Source of the DNA: Luidia sarsii | Taxonomy: Eukaryota; Echinodermata; Asteroidea; Paxillosida; Luidiidae | Assembly (NCBI GenBank): GCA_949987565.1 | Contig: OX465112.1 | Span: 19,751,361 to 19,815,360, forward strand | Direction: 5' to 3' | DNA: 64,000 nucleotides | Part shown: piece after piece, positions 1 through 12,746 of the stretch | Numbering within the stretch: the first letter of the stretch is position 1 | Layout of the letters: every line of letters starts with the position of its first letter | Notes under the pieces: model-generated | What the model was told of the DNA's origin: nothing | Database searches by the model: none | Seen by the model: the letters and a program-made list of their open reading frames with translations, nothing else | Position numbers and translations under genes: made by a program

Positions 1-3000
1 GAAGGCCTTCTTCATTCATCACGGGCAAAATTTCAATTTCCGGCTCTTTGACACTTTCTTGAAGATGAGGAGGTCCTATAGATGAACCGACTGCGGAAAC
101 GGAGACAGAGGTGCTTGTCTCTGGGAGTTTGGTGTTGGTTTCAATCTCCACTGGCTTAGATGCGGGTGAGGCTGCTTCAACACCTCCAACCTCATCAATT
201 CTGGGAGTATTTGGGCTGACATCTGGAGGTTGATCTACAGAGGGAACCTCAACGTGTGCAGCAATGTTGTCTGGTTCTAGCGCAAACACTGCAGCTTGTA
301 CGTTCAGTTCTGTTGATGGCTCAACATCCACAGGAACCTCCCCGGGTTCATTCCCTTGAGGTGAGTCTGATGGGGAAGAAGATGGAGAGGACAAGCTCTT
401 GGTATCTTCTTCTTCGGTTGCACTGACTTTGATGCGCAAGTCACTTGCAATCTGAACGTTACCATCAATGCCACTGATGCTCATTTCTTCTTCTCCCTCT
501 CCTTCCCAGTTCATCTGGCATCCAACATCAACAGCAACAAAGCCTGCTGCTTCAGCAGACGAAGAATCTTCAGTGTCTACTTTCTCGGTGTGCATCTTGA
601 GATCACCTCGACCTTCAAAATCCAACACTTTTTCCTCTTCTTCAGCATCCATCTCCTCCTCCATCTTACTGTCTTCTTCTCCTCTCCTCTCTCCTTCGCA
701 CTCCTCAAAGTCGTCGATTGTCTTTGTAATCTCTCTCAGCATCTCTGGAGTCAGCTGGACGTCGCCGAGAGAATCATCAGCCAGGAGTTGATGACATCCT
801 TCCAGGATCTTCTCGGCGTTCAGCTCCACAGAGTGGTCAGCTAGAGAGGAGTTTGGAGTGTTGATTTCTGCTTGGACCTCTGTCTCATCTTCTGCTTCTG
901 TCGAGTTTCCAGAGAAGACGAAATCAGCTGGGGATGACACATGATGGGTAGGGGATGCATGGACCTCGAGACTTGCGGACATCTTGATCCGTCCTGTTAA
1001 AGATACAAACAAGAATGTTTAAAAGAAATAACTCTATAGGCAAGGCACTTTCCACTTTTTTCTCTTTACTGATAAGTTTGGAACGTACAGTATCATTTTA
1101 TACTTGCTCATCAGTCTACATCCAGTGTTTCCAAATGCAAGTAACATTGCGTTACAGTGTAATTGGGAAAATAGTGAAGAAATTTGGACTGGGAATTGAA
1201 AGTACTTGAACCTGAGACCACTGTTTTAATGTGCCAGAGCACTGGCTTGTTAAATATGAAGCATCAGGTTCAAGTCCTGGTCCAGTTTAATTGTCTTTGC
1301 TATTTTTTTTCAAATCAAATGTTTAAAATTTCTTTTGTTTGTTTTCAAGTGATCAGTATATCTTTGGTTTTTTTCTCCCTGAATGATTTAGGGAACAAAA
1401 TTAGTAAGACTTCAGTGACCCTAGGAAAACAATACTTGTAAAACCTTGCCACATCTAATTATGAATTGAATGCTAATAAATTAACAGTTTCAGATCAATC
1501 AAATCATGTTTATCAAACTTTGTTTTATCAAATTTCTAAACAGATACACTGTATGAGAAGCTGAATATTTTTCTTTGGCCTTAAAACCAGGAATTTGCAT
1601 TGATTTCGCTCCTCTTTGATTACTTGAGACCTCTGTAACAAGCAGTAACATACATGGGCATGGGGTAGGCTTGCAAGCCAATATGGAGGATGTAAGTCTC
1701 ATGAAATATCATTCACAAATCAAACTGCTAAATGTGGTAACTTAATCAATGACTTTCAGGATTGGTGGGCAACACTACAGCAGATGGTTCAATTAATGCA
1801 CCACCGGAACCCGTTATCAACCTCCAGACATCTAATGTAAACCACTGTGTAATGAGCGGCTGTGAATGGATCAATATGAGCAGCAGGAGACATTTCACAT
1901 TGCAAGGATCAATGCTCATCCATATCTTCAAATGCACACACACATTAAGCTCCGATGGCTAACTTACAGTAGATTGATTTTGATTTGACTATCCTTCCTC
2001 CATGCTCATGAATATTGACAGAAATCTGAGGGATTGAGGACCAACCACACCATACACTGTATGTGTGAGTACTCTAGATTGTTCATAAACGTTCCTACAC
2101 ACTCATTTTTGTATCCTTGTGAAGACACTGCTTCGTTCTCGTGCACTATACAACCGAGTGAGAAACAGTGTTTTAAAAATGCTCCCATTTCAACCACATT
2201 CACTTTCCTGGTTAGAAATTTGGACCGTATGTCCCTTATATACAACACTTCAATTTGCGATGGATTCTTACCATCACAAATTTCCCGTTTTTGAGATGCA
2301 GTTTTTCCAAATACCAGTTTCGTGAAAACCTTGTGGAGACCTACAGATAGTGTACATGTATACAGTCTTACAATGTCCATGTGGAGACCTACTGAATCTA
2401 TTGGACTAGGTCTCCACAAGGCATTAGATTAGCACCCCTCTTAGTGGGTATTATTTCTTACCAGATACAAGCTCATCAAAGCCAAGATATGAATATTATC
2501 AGATAAATACAGATTGGCAAATAAATTGGCTCGTGGTTAAAAACACTATGAAAGCCAGAATATTCAGTTGATAAATTGATCTGTGTGAGAAGGACATCAA
2601 AACTCTTGAATGACTTGCTTAGTTGCTTTTAAATTTCACTCCTACAATGTTACATAATATGTGTGTTTGACATTAACCCTTTTCACACTACAGAGCCAAT
2701 CCCAGGGGAATAAATCCCCGGGATTTTTTACCCCACCAACACCCCCGCAACCGTTCACACTGGACCCATTTGATAACTCCCGGGAACACTATTTCCTGGG
2801 AATACGCACGGTTGTTTCACACTGGCAATCAATCCCCTAGGGAATGTGAAAACATTTCGGGATTCACCTCTAATGCACTAGCCATGGACGCACAAAGGTG
2901 GGGTAAGAAAAAAACCAACGTTCACATTAGTTGCTTTTCCCCAGTGAAAACGTTAAGCCCCAGGGTTTTCTCCATCTACCCTACTCCCAAACAGGGGTAA

Positions 3001-6000
3001 ATATTCCCTGGAAGTGCGAACAGACGGACCGAATTCCCCGGGGAAATTTCGAGAAATCCCTGGGGATTTCGTCTAGTGTGAAAGCCTGTATTGTCTGGTA
3101 GGATACTTCCAACCATGCAACTACAAGTAGGGCTGATTCTCTTCATGGCAGCAGGGCCCAGCCCAGACCACCACACACACCCCTTATCTAGACTGAAACC
3201 CATTAGTAACTAATTGGGGGTCTGGCTACACAGACTGCAGACCACACCAAACAATCTAAGGTCACTTACAGGAAATCCAAGGTGTACATGTACATGTATG
3301 GTATCCAATAACTTCTAAACAAACATCCATTATCCAGGCACTTTGCCTCTGGCATGTTTTGACCACACATGAGTTCAAGGTGCAACCAGGCCATGGTAAG
3401 TATGCACTCACTGACATATTTTGCTGTCAATAAACTCTAACGTCTACCAGTGGCCAGGGCATAACATGTGGGCTTTTTTGGCTCAAAACACGGATTTGGG
3501 TTAATCTATAAATATTTGATGAAGACTAAGTGCTTGGGTCATGGCTAATGATTGAGCTTTATCATGGTAAAGATGGACTTGTTTACAGCGTAGTTTGAAA
3601 AAATAAGGACAGCTGTGATCTTTGAAAGAAGTCATTCAAGGCCAAGGGTTAAGATAAGTTCACAGGGGCTGATGGGAATATCGAGTCGGTTTGCAACTCA
3701 CAATTCCTTCCTGTAAAAAGTACAGATTTGATCAATGAAAAATGCTTAAGACTCACCATGTTTGACTTCGCCATCTTGGACATCAATGTCATCTTCAGGG
3801 AGGCTATATTCCTCCTCTCTCATCTCCTCCTCCTCCTCCTCCTCCTCCTCCCCCTCCTCCTCCTTCTCCTCCTCCTCCTTCTCCTCTTCCTTCTCCTTCT
3901 CCTTCTCCTCCTGTTTCTCTTGCTGTTCCTCCTCTTGTGACGGACTACATGTAGTTACTTCTGGGGCAATTGCTTTCATATCTGACGAATCTTCTTCGTC
4001 TTGGGATGCAATCGCCTCTTGAATGTCCTGGTCATCTTTCTCAGCTGGTACATCGTCATCTTGTGCCTTGCTGTCCGACTCTTCAAGGTCTCTGCAGGAG
4101 ATTTCTGCTTCCTTAAATTCATCATCAGATGAATTTTTTTCCTCCCTGCTTATCTCAGCCTTAGGAAGATCACCAGCAACTGCTACATCAGCATTGATGC
4201 CAACTGACAAATCCATCTTTGAATGTTTCATCTCGGGTGCTTCAGTTACAGCGAGGCTAGTCTGTACAGAAGCTTCTCCTTCATCCTTTCCCCCCTCTGG
4301 CACGGGATCGGCATCCTTCTTCACTTCCTCAGGGGAGCTACTGCCAGCTATGCCAGGGGAAGGGGCCTTCTTGGGGCTCTTCTTTTTCCAGGGGAATCGT
4401 TTGCTGGGCGAAGTAGGGCGGTCTGAATCGGAGGAGTGGTCCGGGGACTTTGAGGATCGGTGATGCCTCTTTCCAAAGGACGGCAGAGAGACGTTTAGAT
4501 GGGGCAAGAGACGCTTGGATCTCTTCTTGGGTGAGTGTACTGGCGTGTCTGCCCTGCTTGGACTGTCAGTATCAAAGCTGGATTGGTTGGAGCTGGAAAG
4601 CATGGAGGGTTCCTCATCTTCAGCCGGGATGACGTCAGGCTTCTCAAATTGTACGTCGGTCTTAGATGCCAGGGGTGAGCAGTCTTCTGGCTGAGATGCA
4701 TGGGCAAGCTCCGGGTAGGACTTGGTGCTAGGGTCCGTGACCAGACTCTCTACCTCGGCCAAAGTGCTACTCCCGCTTGGCTTGGAGGCCCAGGAGTTGT
4801 CCTGCTGGTCTGGTGTGGTCTCACTGTCTGGGTTTGTGCTGGAAATCAGGCTACATTCAGGGATGGTGTAGAAATCCTGGGCTGAAGCAAAGGAGGAGTT
4901 TGGAAGAGAGGATGCTTCATTGTCATTTGGACCTGTGCAAAAAGAAAAAAACAAAACCAAATAAATTTCAAACAAAACTTTTCGTTAAGGGAAATTTTTC
5001 GTTAAATTGAAAAGGATGGCAAAGAAAACTTTGACTGGACCAGGACTTGAACCCAGTACATCTGGTTTTGCGTAGCAGTGTGTTTTGGTCTGCAAAACCA
5101 GAGGTTGTGAGTTCAAGACCCAGTCAATCAAAAATATATGTGCCCTTTTTTTAACAACAACATTAAAAAGTAAAGATGGTAAAATGTGTGCATAAATTAG
5201 AAAGTTGCCTTTACCAACACCAACCTCTGTTGAGACCAGTATGATTTAAGGTTTAGTCAATAAATATTGACAAAGTGCCTTTCTCTCTTGAAATACTACA
5301 TGAACATCAATGCACAGTCAATGCACTATATATGTATGTAGCACAGACATTTTTGTCTGTCTAACGTTTAATTTATTGCTGAGCTTTAAACAGGTCACGG
5401 ATTTATACTTTGTTGAATAAAACTTGGCCATAGTGAATTCTACACATCTTGGCTTGGCTGTGCTCAACCACAAGTTGTAACGGTTCACATATTGCCCTCT
5501 AAACTAAATATTAGACTTGAGATGAGGTCCAAGTGAATATGTAATAACAAAATCAAGGATTCATGCCACAAATGTACTGCTAGGCTTATTGAAGGTCAAG
5601 CCTTATAAATGCATATAATTTAAGCAAAGTTACTCTCTTTTTAGTTTTAAAGAAATAACAATTAAAGGCCCGCTACAACATTGGGAAGATCGGAAAACAT
5701 CGATGTCCACAGATTTCCTTCTAATTTACACAGTTTGTAGATAGTCATGATACATGTAGAATCCTCATGTAACAATGACAAATAGTTTATTACTTGCGAG
5801 TAATAAACTATTTTTTACACTACAGAACGGTGCGAAAACTGTGACAATTTTTTCTACTTTCTCAGATTACCATTGGAGCTAAAACCTTCACAGGATCTTT
5901 TTCTTTGAATGTTTAATGGTTTAACGCACAAACTGTAACAATCTTTTGACTTTTACCAATGTTGTATAGGGCCTTTAAATGGGTAATCCTACATCAATTC

Positions 6001-9000
6001 AACATTGATCCATATGTATTCATTCTCCATCCTATTTTTCAATTCCATCCTATTTTGTTTTATTTTCCCCAAATCAGTGAGACTGAGCATATCATAGGTG
6101 GATGGTGAGCAAGCATCAACACTGATAACTTCCCTTCATGGAAAGAATCCCACCAACGAATTCAGCTCAAACCTACACAATGTTCAAATGGAAGCAATGG
6201 CTTGGTATGTACTAACTACTATGTACTCTGTACAGTCTTGGCATAGCTCACTTTAACCCACATACGGTGTAGGTAACACTGGTGCTTTCTGTCTTGCACA
6301 CAGCGGCAGCGCTCCATCACACCCCAAGAGAACTTTATCAATACAAACACTCGTTCAGAGTCTTGAGGTCAAGGGGTCAATACCACGATGACCTGCAACC
6401 CTTAGAAGACACAGAAGGAATGCCAGAGAGGTTTTAAGGCTCTCAACAGGTTCTACAGATGTGCTGAGGTGTGAAGAGAGCCGGCCATCCACACAGGGAC
6501 ATTCCTATTGGACTTTTCTTTAAAATTTGCTCAGGTAGTAAACTATTATATTTATGTAATTGTCAATGCAAAATGTGAAGTCAAATTGAACATTATCCAT
6601 GGAATTACGACATTAAAATAGACGTCCTGTTCCGCGCTGAATAAGAAAACAGAGTTTCAACCAAAAACCACAAGCTGTATTTTCAGCCATTAGAGAGCCT
6701 GACGTTTCGATCCTAGCAGGACCTTTCTCAAAGGCCCCTTTGCCTTTGAGAAAGGTCCTTTGCCTTTGAGAAAGGTCCTGCTAATGATCGAAACATCAGG
6801 CCCTCCAACTTTTGAGATTTATGTATTGCAGGTCAGTTTGGTCAGTGAGCAGTTTGCAACAGTTTTTTTCTGTATTCACTTAACTTTTATTCAACTCTGC
6901 GGAGTATCAATTTTTCAATTGCGATTTAATTCAAACATCTACAATGTATATACAGCATTGTTTCCCGTGTTTCCATTTTCATCTGTCAAATCCTACAAAT
7001 GATAGAAAAGCCCTACGCATGATAAACCACTGGATCAATAGAAAAAGTAGAAAAAGACAAATTCTCTGATGTACCATTCTTCTAGGAAATGCATTCAATT
7101 TCCATGGATGAGGACAATTTGTGACTATAATCCTACTCACGAGTCTGAATGAAATGAACGAAACCCAAGCAATCAATCCTGCCATATACATCTACAATGG
7201 CGATTGGCAACCGCACACTCAATCCCATCTAAATTCTGCTTGCCTGCAAGCATGCTTTCTAAGGCTACTTGACTTCATGTCTATTACAAAACTCCTGAAA
7301 GACCCTGGGTGGAGTGAGTATACTGGGGAGCTAGACTAAGACCACACTTGCACAATTTGTAGAGGGGTGATTATTTTCCAATTAGTCTCAGGTTGCCTGT
7401 ACTTGTACATTCCTGAACAGGTTGGGCTGGAGTCTGCTCCAGGCTAAACACATGGTGACCAAGCAATGCCTAGACCATTAGCACCATGCCTAGTTGACTT
7501 GACCTAGTCTGTCAATTGCACTTTTGTTACCTGTCTTCCCACTACTACAACTACTACTAGCACAGAAAAGCAGGATTCCCTTTTCCATTTTAGATCGCGA
7601 CTTGAATCAATTTGTGAATGCTAAGAGTCACTAGTAATTGTGATTTTTAGGAAACAGCGTGATTATTTGCTTTGTGTGTGAACGCTACTGAAAAGCTACC
7701 AGCTGAATACCAGAACAGCTTCATCCCTCATTCTGCCTCTCTCTGGAATTCCCTTCCTGCTTCATGTTTCCCCCAGCCAATGATCTTGCCCTTTTTAAAG
7801 AGGAATGTCAATTCCCATCTCCAGCCTTCCTGAGTCTCTCCCTTTCTCCTTCTTTCCTTAGCCCTTAACCTTGAGTGCCTTTATAGCCTTGTCTTGGGCG
7901 AATTTGAAGAAAGACAAATTCAATTGCTGTGTGTGAACTGTGAACCATGCAATGTAGGTGAAAACGTACTGGCTGGTTTGACACATTAATTTTCAGGCAT
8001 GCGCAGTTCGGCACAAATTTTAAGCGATTCAATTTTTGCTAATTTTGCTAATTTTGTGTGCCAAAAAATGGTGTTTCAATCGAGATACACTTTCCAATAA
8101 TTTTCCTAATGGGAATGCAACTTATAAATAGTTGACTTGACCTAATCTGTCAATTGGACTTTTGGTTTTGGATTAACTGAAAACTTCTAGTAAAGTCTAG
8201 TAAATAATCTCTCTCTATTTCAATTTGCGTGTGGGATTTTAGGTCATTTTAGTCAGTAAGCAGTTTGCAACTGCTCACTTGTTCAGTTCACTTGTTCAGT
8301 CACTGTTTTGCTGCTAATCTTCGATCATGGTACAGTAGGTGCTACCTGATGATTTCATCTACAGGCAAAACCCTGGCAAAGACTAGCTGACCATTTGAGA
8401 AGGTCATCAAAGCGCTGGAGAGCACAAATGGTATAAATCAGAGTTCTTAAATCCCAGTCCAGTCAAAGTTTTCTTTGCCATTTTAAAAAATTGCCTGCAA
8501 AAATGTTTGCAAGCAACTTTAGTTTCCTTTAGAATAGACAAAGTCCTGGTAGTATTTGGTACCATCTGTAATAAGAGTTAAAATATCACAATTCTACCAT
8601 CAAATAAATGTTTGTTGAGAATTCATTTCATGATCTGACTGGATAAATTTCATTTTTTTCCACTGGTAGAAAATTGAAAGTACTCAATGACCAACTTTAT
8701 TTGGTTGTGTTTTGCAGAATTAAAGTCACATAGACAGTAACTTTCCCCACAGCAGAATTCTCCATTTTTAAGTGCTTACTTATGTTTTACTTTCACAAAC
8801 ACAAATAACGGCTACAAATTTAAAAGTGATGGAAGACAAGTCCAACCAAACAAAGTAAAAACTGACTGGGAACTTTTGAACAAATTTAAAAATTGGCAAA
8901 GAAAAGTATGACTGGACGGAGATTTGAACCCAATTTTACCCACGACCTCTGAATAACTTTGGAACAAATTGAAAAATTGGCAAAGAAAGTTATGACTAGA

Positions 9001-12000
9001 CCGGGAGTGAACCCGGGACATTTGGATTCATGTACCAGTGCTTTCCCAACTGAGCCATCCAGCCCTGAGATGGATTACAAAAGACACTTCATTTTTTCCC
9101 AGCACAAACAAATACAAGTTAGTTACCTGACTGATCGTGCGGTGAACGGCCACAGGTTGTCACATAGCTGACACACAGCCCCATGTTACTCAAAATCAAA
9201 TCCTTCGCTTATTAATTCCAAATCCGAAGCTCCGAACTCAATGCCAAGTGCACCCAAATGTGACCGAGACAAAAACAACTCGTACCATCAAATCCACAAC
9301 TGGGATAAACCTCAAAGACTCGGACATGGTCACAAACGATGCGATGACTTCAATGCCTATCCCTACAAATGTCTGGATTTCTCTTTGTACTTGATACTGC
9401 AGAAATGATATCTTGAAGACTAAAGTAGATTACTCCACAGGGGTCTCATCCAGCAACGATTATTTTAAAACCAATGGAATGTGACTCTATCATTATAATA
9501 AAAAAAAATGAAATACATGCACACCCTTACCCTGGGTACAATTTTTGTAGTGAGGTACAACATCACGTTTGACATTTAGCACTGTGAAGTTGACCATGGT
9601 GGGTAGCTTTGACAAGAAAATCCAATTATATATGAACTTTGCTATTAAACAGGTCCACTTCTTTGAAATTAAACAACGATAAACTGGTATCCTATCTTCT
9701 TTTTTCTTTTTTTAGTTTACAGCTACCAGTGGCAACTTGGATGGAAAAGAAGTTATCATTTCAATAACCACATGTACAGTAAAATCGCGATAAGTCAAAC
9801 CTGGTTACACTGAACCTCCAATATTCATTTACCTTGAACGCATACTGTTTTCCCGACAAAATAACAACAAATCCTCCCTAACTCGAATCGTCAATATCAC
9901 TAAAGCCACTTGTCACAAACTTTTGTCAGGCCAGTTGAAAAAAAACCCACCAAAGAACGATGAACCTTGAGGGGCTATATAGCCTTGTTTTGGGCAAATG
10001 TGCATACCAAAATATATTTGTAAAAAATATTTAAAAAAATTCATGCTTGTATTTCAATGGTTAATATATCAAGGAATATGCAAAATAGTTGTAAAATGAA
10101 CTTAAAGGAGGATTCACATGAATACTGCTTATTGGCAAATGGTATCACAAATAAAACTAATAATCCAGGTCATTAATTAATTAATTAATTAACCCCTGAA
10201 TTGGATGAGTCCTATTGGCTCAGCTGTTGTGGGTATATCATGATGTACTGCTTGTAATTATAAATAGTTGTAGCATGGAAATATGTACTCTCTACTCTGA
10301 CAAATGCAGATATTGCCTCAGGCAATTCAACATGATGTATGAGGGGTATTCATCTAGCATGAAAAAGCATCATTCACTTTTTGATAATTTTACAAGTGGG
10401 GACTCACTGACGCACCTAAAGGCATGTACATGTACCAAAAGTATTAGTACTACTCATTTCCAATGATAAAGACTAATCATGGAAGAAAAACAGGCATCTA
10501 TAAAGGCAAGCTTTTTTGAAGGCAAACACAGACTTTTAGATCACATGGTTCCATAAACTGAAGAATTCTTTCCACCTTTAAATTCACAAAATCAAGCAAA
10601 GGCTTGAGGGATTGCTATGTGTCATGTACATATTAAAGATTGAGTATTCTATTCATTAATTTGTACATATGGGGTATTTTCCATGTGAATAGGCTAAAAA
10701 TACAAATACTGAGTTACTGACATTTGACAGGGTATTAATATTATTTATTGTCAGTGATGGAGAACTTTACAGAAATGGGTTGCCTTTCTCAGTTACTGTC
10801 AAGGAAACCTTTGAGAAAGGTCCTGCTAGGATCAAAATGTCAGGCCCTCTAACTTTTGAGATTTATGTATTGCTTCAAGTTCAAGGAAACATTGTGTGCA
10901 CATTAAGGCATTGTAGCAGTACTACATGTAGTAAAAAAGACACAATGTACACACCTGGGGTTGGTTGATTTCTGGCATTGGCGCTGTCTGTCGTTGTCCT
11001 GCACTCCTCCATCAATTCATCATCAGCATCCTCTGTAACCATGGCAACTGCATCAGGATCAGTCTTTGGCTCCATAATTTTGGATTCCTCATACTGCAGA
11101 CCGGAGATCTGCCTTTCCTCTTCATTCTGCAGACCGGAGATCTGCCCATCCTCCTCATTCTGCAGACCGGAGATCTGCCCATCCTCCTCATTCTGCAGAC
11201 CGGAGATCTGCCCATCCTCCTCATTCTGCAGACCGGAGATCTGCCTTTCCTCCTCATTCTGCAGACCGGAGATCTGCCCATCCTCATCATTCTGCAGACC
11301 AGAGATCTGCCCATCCTCCTCATTCTGCAGACCGGAGATCTGCCTTTCCTCCTCATTCTGCAGACCGGAGATCTGCCCATCCTCCTCATTCTGCAGACCG
11401 GAGATCTGCCCATCCTCATCATTCTGCAGACCGGAGATCTGCCCATCCTCCTCATTCTGCAGACCGGAGATCTGCCCATCCTCCTCATTCTGCAGACCGG
11501 AGATCTGCCCATCCTCCTCATTCTGCAGACCGGAGATCTGCCCATCCTCATCATTCTGCAGACCAGAGATCTGCCCATCCTCATCATTCTGCAGACCGGA
11601 GATCTGCCCATCCTCCTCATTCTGCAGACCGGAGATCTGCCCATCCTCCTCATTCTGCTCCATGTGTTCTGGAGACTCCTCTGCTGCCTCCTCCAGGCTC
11701 ATGGATTCTGGAGGGGTTTGTACGACTGAGGCATCAGTTGTGTCTCTGTCTGTGTCTAATTCAGGGTCTTGGCTATGAGTATTGTCTTCTGGGTTTTCAT
11801 CTCCCTCTGTAAGATCAGATATGTTCTGCTGTACATCCATAGTCTGACAACCTTCTTCAACAAGTACAACATTTCCATCATCATCATTCACCATGGTAAC
11901 ATCTCCATCCACATCTCGTCCATCTTCAATCGCCCGCCGTTTCTTCTCGTGTTTGTCCCTCTTCTTTTTCTTCCCGGATTTTTTCTCCGGCGAGCTGTCT

Positions 12001-12746
12001 GCATCACTGGACGTTGACCAATCCCTATCCTTGGATGACTGTTGTCCCCTTTTCAATCCCAGCTTTGGCAGGTGAAACTGCACACCATGAAAGATGCCTC
12101 CTCTCTTCTTGGACCTGGACTTGCCAGTCTCAACTGGGATTTCCTCTTTGGAAAAAGATGCATCATCCCCTTGCTTGTCGCTTATTTTTGGGGGGACAAC
12201 AGAAACTTCGTTTGAACTTGGCTCCAGTCTTTCAAGCTCAGACTCTGAGGAAATAAGTTCTTGGTTTGGAGCCAAATTCAGATTGACATCAACATCTGCA
12301 TCTTCTGATTGATTATTGCCCGTTTGCAAACTCTCATTGCTTGGACAGTCACCTTCAGTCCTGTCCCCATCTCTGAGTTCGTTTTCATCAGACGCTCGCA
12401 AGTCTAAATCTGAGCCCTTCTCATCAACACCATTCTGTTCATCGGCAACTACGGTAGTACTAACTTGAAAGCCGAGTGCATCTTCACTCTTACTGTGAAG
12501 GGATGAGTCTACATCTAGGTCGTCGTCGATGGGCTGTTGTTGGTGGCATTTAGAGGGTTCATCGCCACCGGCTGAGCACAGGAGTTGTTGCTGATCGGGA
12601 AGTAAGGATCGGTACTTGCCTTCCGTACCAGTGCTACAGTCTCCCGATGCCGACAAGTCGCCCGTCACGATATTCGAGTTCACCTCGTACTTCTTACCGC
12701 TTGATCCCGACGAAGACAGAGCGTTGATCTCGATCGTGGCAGACAT
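1..12746 (-). CDS. Large acidic low-complexity protein, unrecognised (3 exons, 3' end outside window)
   Basis: Exons read on the minus strand: 12746-10955, 4932-3757 and 993-1, then off the left edge. All junctions are GT-AG and both introns are phase 1, so the chain stays open for at least 1320 codons. I start at the ATG at 12746 (MSATIEINA, A at -3); an in-frame ATG lies at 12806. The protein is highly acidic and Ser/Glu/Asp-rich. Exon 1 holds a basic patch (LPKLGLKRG, then KKKKRDKHEKKRR) and 17 tandem copies of an 11-residue unit (NEEDGQISGLQ). Exon 2 has a similar basic patch (LPSFGKRHH, then KRFPWKKKSPKK) followed by a run of glutamates encoded by a CTC/CTT-rich tract near 3820-3910. Exon 3 continues acidic. 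I see no catalytic domain, signal peptide or membrane segment. A scaffold or cytoskeleton-associated protein is possible but unsupported. The gene model is firm; the identity is unknown. Confidence 0.75.
994..3756. other. Intron 2 of the acidic gene
   Basis: Non-coding. Contains the inverted-repeat element at 2684-3083. A 137-codon open frame on the minus strand (2006-2419) has no recognisable domain, and I treat it as chance. Short TACATG tracts occur near 3285. Nothing else recognised. Confidence 0.7.
2684..3083. mobile_element. MITE-like element with CCCCGGGG-rich palindromes
   Basis: Begins with TTTTCACACTACAGAGCC and ends with the inverted TCTAGTGTGAAAGCC. The interior carries repeated forms of CCCGGGAA and TTCCCTGG and further TTCACACT motifs. 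This fits a non-autonomous DNA transposon with degenerate terminal inverted repeats. No transposase frame. Superfamily not determined. Confidence 0.5.
5666..5974. mobile_element. 309-bp MITE with TTAA target duplication
   Basis: The left end AGGCCCGCTACAACATTGG and the inverted right end CCAATGTTGTATAGGGCCT form the terminal repeats. TTAA directly flanks both sides (5662-5665 and 5975-5978). The centre is a short hairpin around AATAGTTTATTACT. TTAA duplication is typical of piggyBac or Kolobok elements. Related copies end at 19453 and lie at 53873-54226 and from 62306. Confidence 0.75.
6700..6830. mobile_element. PLE-type terminal motifs, inverted pair
   Basis: A minus-oriented copy (GCCTGACGTTTCGATCCTAG) is followed by plus-oriented CCTTTGAGAAAGG copies and TCCTGCTAATGATCGAAAC. 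This is the recurring motif that also ends the recognisable Penelope-like fragment at 29037-29616. Here only the motif survives. Confidence 0.6.
7690..7912 (+). mobile_element. LINE reverse-transcriptase 3' end, truncated
   Basis: The plus strand encodes a stretch resembling the extreme C-terminus of a non-LTR retrotransposon ORF2: YQNSFIPHSASLWNSLP, then LPFLKRNVNSHLQPS. A 3' UTR follows, ending near CCTTTATAGCCTTGTCTTGGG. Only this fragment is present, so it is a 5'-truncated copy. Sister copies lie at 57316-57715 (plus) and 59585-59805 (minus). Confidence 0.6.
8440..9065. mobile_element. tRNA-derived SINE fragments
   Basis: Contains SINE tail (GTCCAGTCAAAGTTTTCTTT) on the plus strand near 8455, and minus-oriented copies at 8870-9062 with degenerate B-box and A-box segments ending in GAGCCATCCAGCCCT. 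Copies are diverged and partly nested. Confidence 0.6.
10790..10865 (+). mobile_element. PLE-type terminal motif
   Basis: A plus-oriented copy of the recurrent GAGAAAGGTCCTGCTAGGAT motif, with a decayed core (CAAAATGTC in place of CGAAACGTC), followed by the family's CTAACTTTTGAGATTTATG end. Confidence 0.6.
11097..11657 (-). repeat. 33-bp coding minisatellite, 17 units
   Basis: Seventeen head-to-tail 33-bp units lie in frame inside exon 1 of the acidic gene. Each encodes NEEDGQISGLQ or a variant (NDEDG, NEEER). No unit has an indel, so the frame is preserved. Open frames on the opposite strand across this tract are by-products of the 33-bp periodicity. Confidence 0.95.

Larger units (their letters stand above)
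4933..10954. other. Intron 1 of the acidic gene (repeat-filled)
   Basis: Six kilobases without coding exons. Holds a degenerate SINE at about 5020-5120, a TTAA MITE (5666-5974), an inverted pair of PLE motifs (6700-6830), a LINE 3' end (7690-7912), SINE copies (8440-9065), a single TACAGT-type transposon end near 9775, a further LINE tail near 9965-10005, a TTAA-rich tract at 10170-10195 and a PLE motif near 10805-10865. Confidence 0.7.

Noticed and set aside
2006..2419. 137-codon minus-strand open frame in intron 2 of the acidic gene
   Set aside because: No recognisable domain, no splice context and AT-rich repeat-like surroundings.
10965..11778. Long plus-strand open frames (254 and 266 codons) opposite exon 1 of the acidic gene, and a 213-codon alternative frame on the minus strand
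   Set aside because: They are by-products of the 33-bp repeat, which keeps all frames open. The frame chosen continues on both sides of the repeat and is joined by consistent splice sites.
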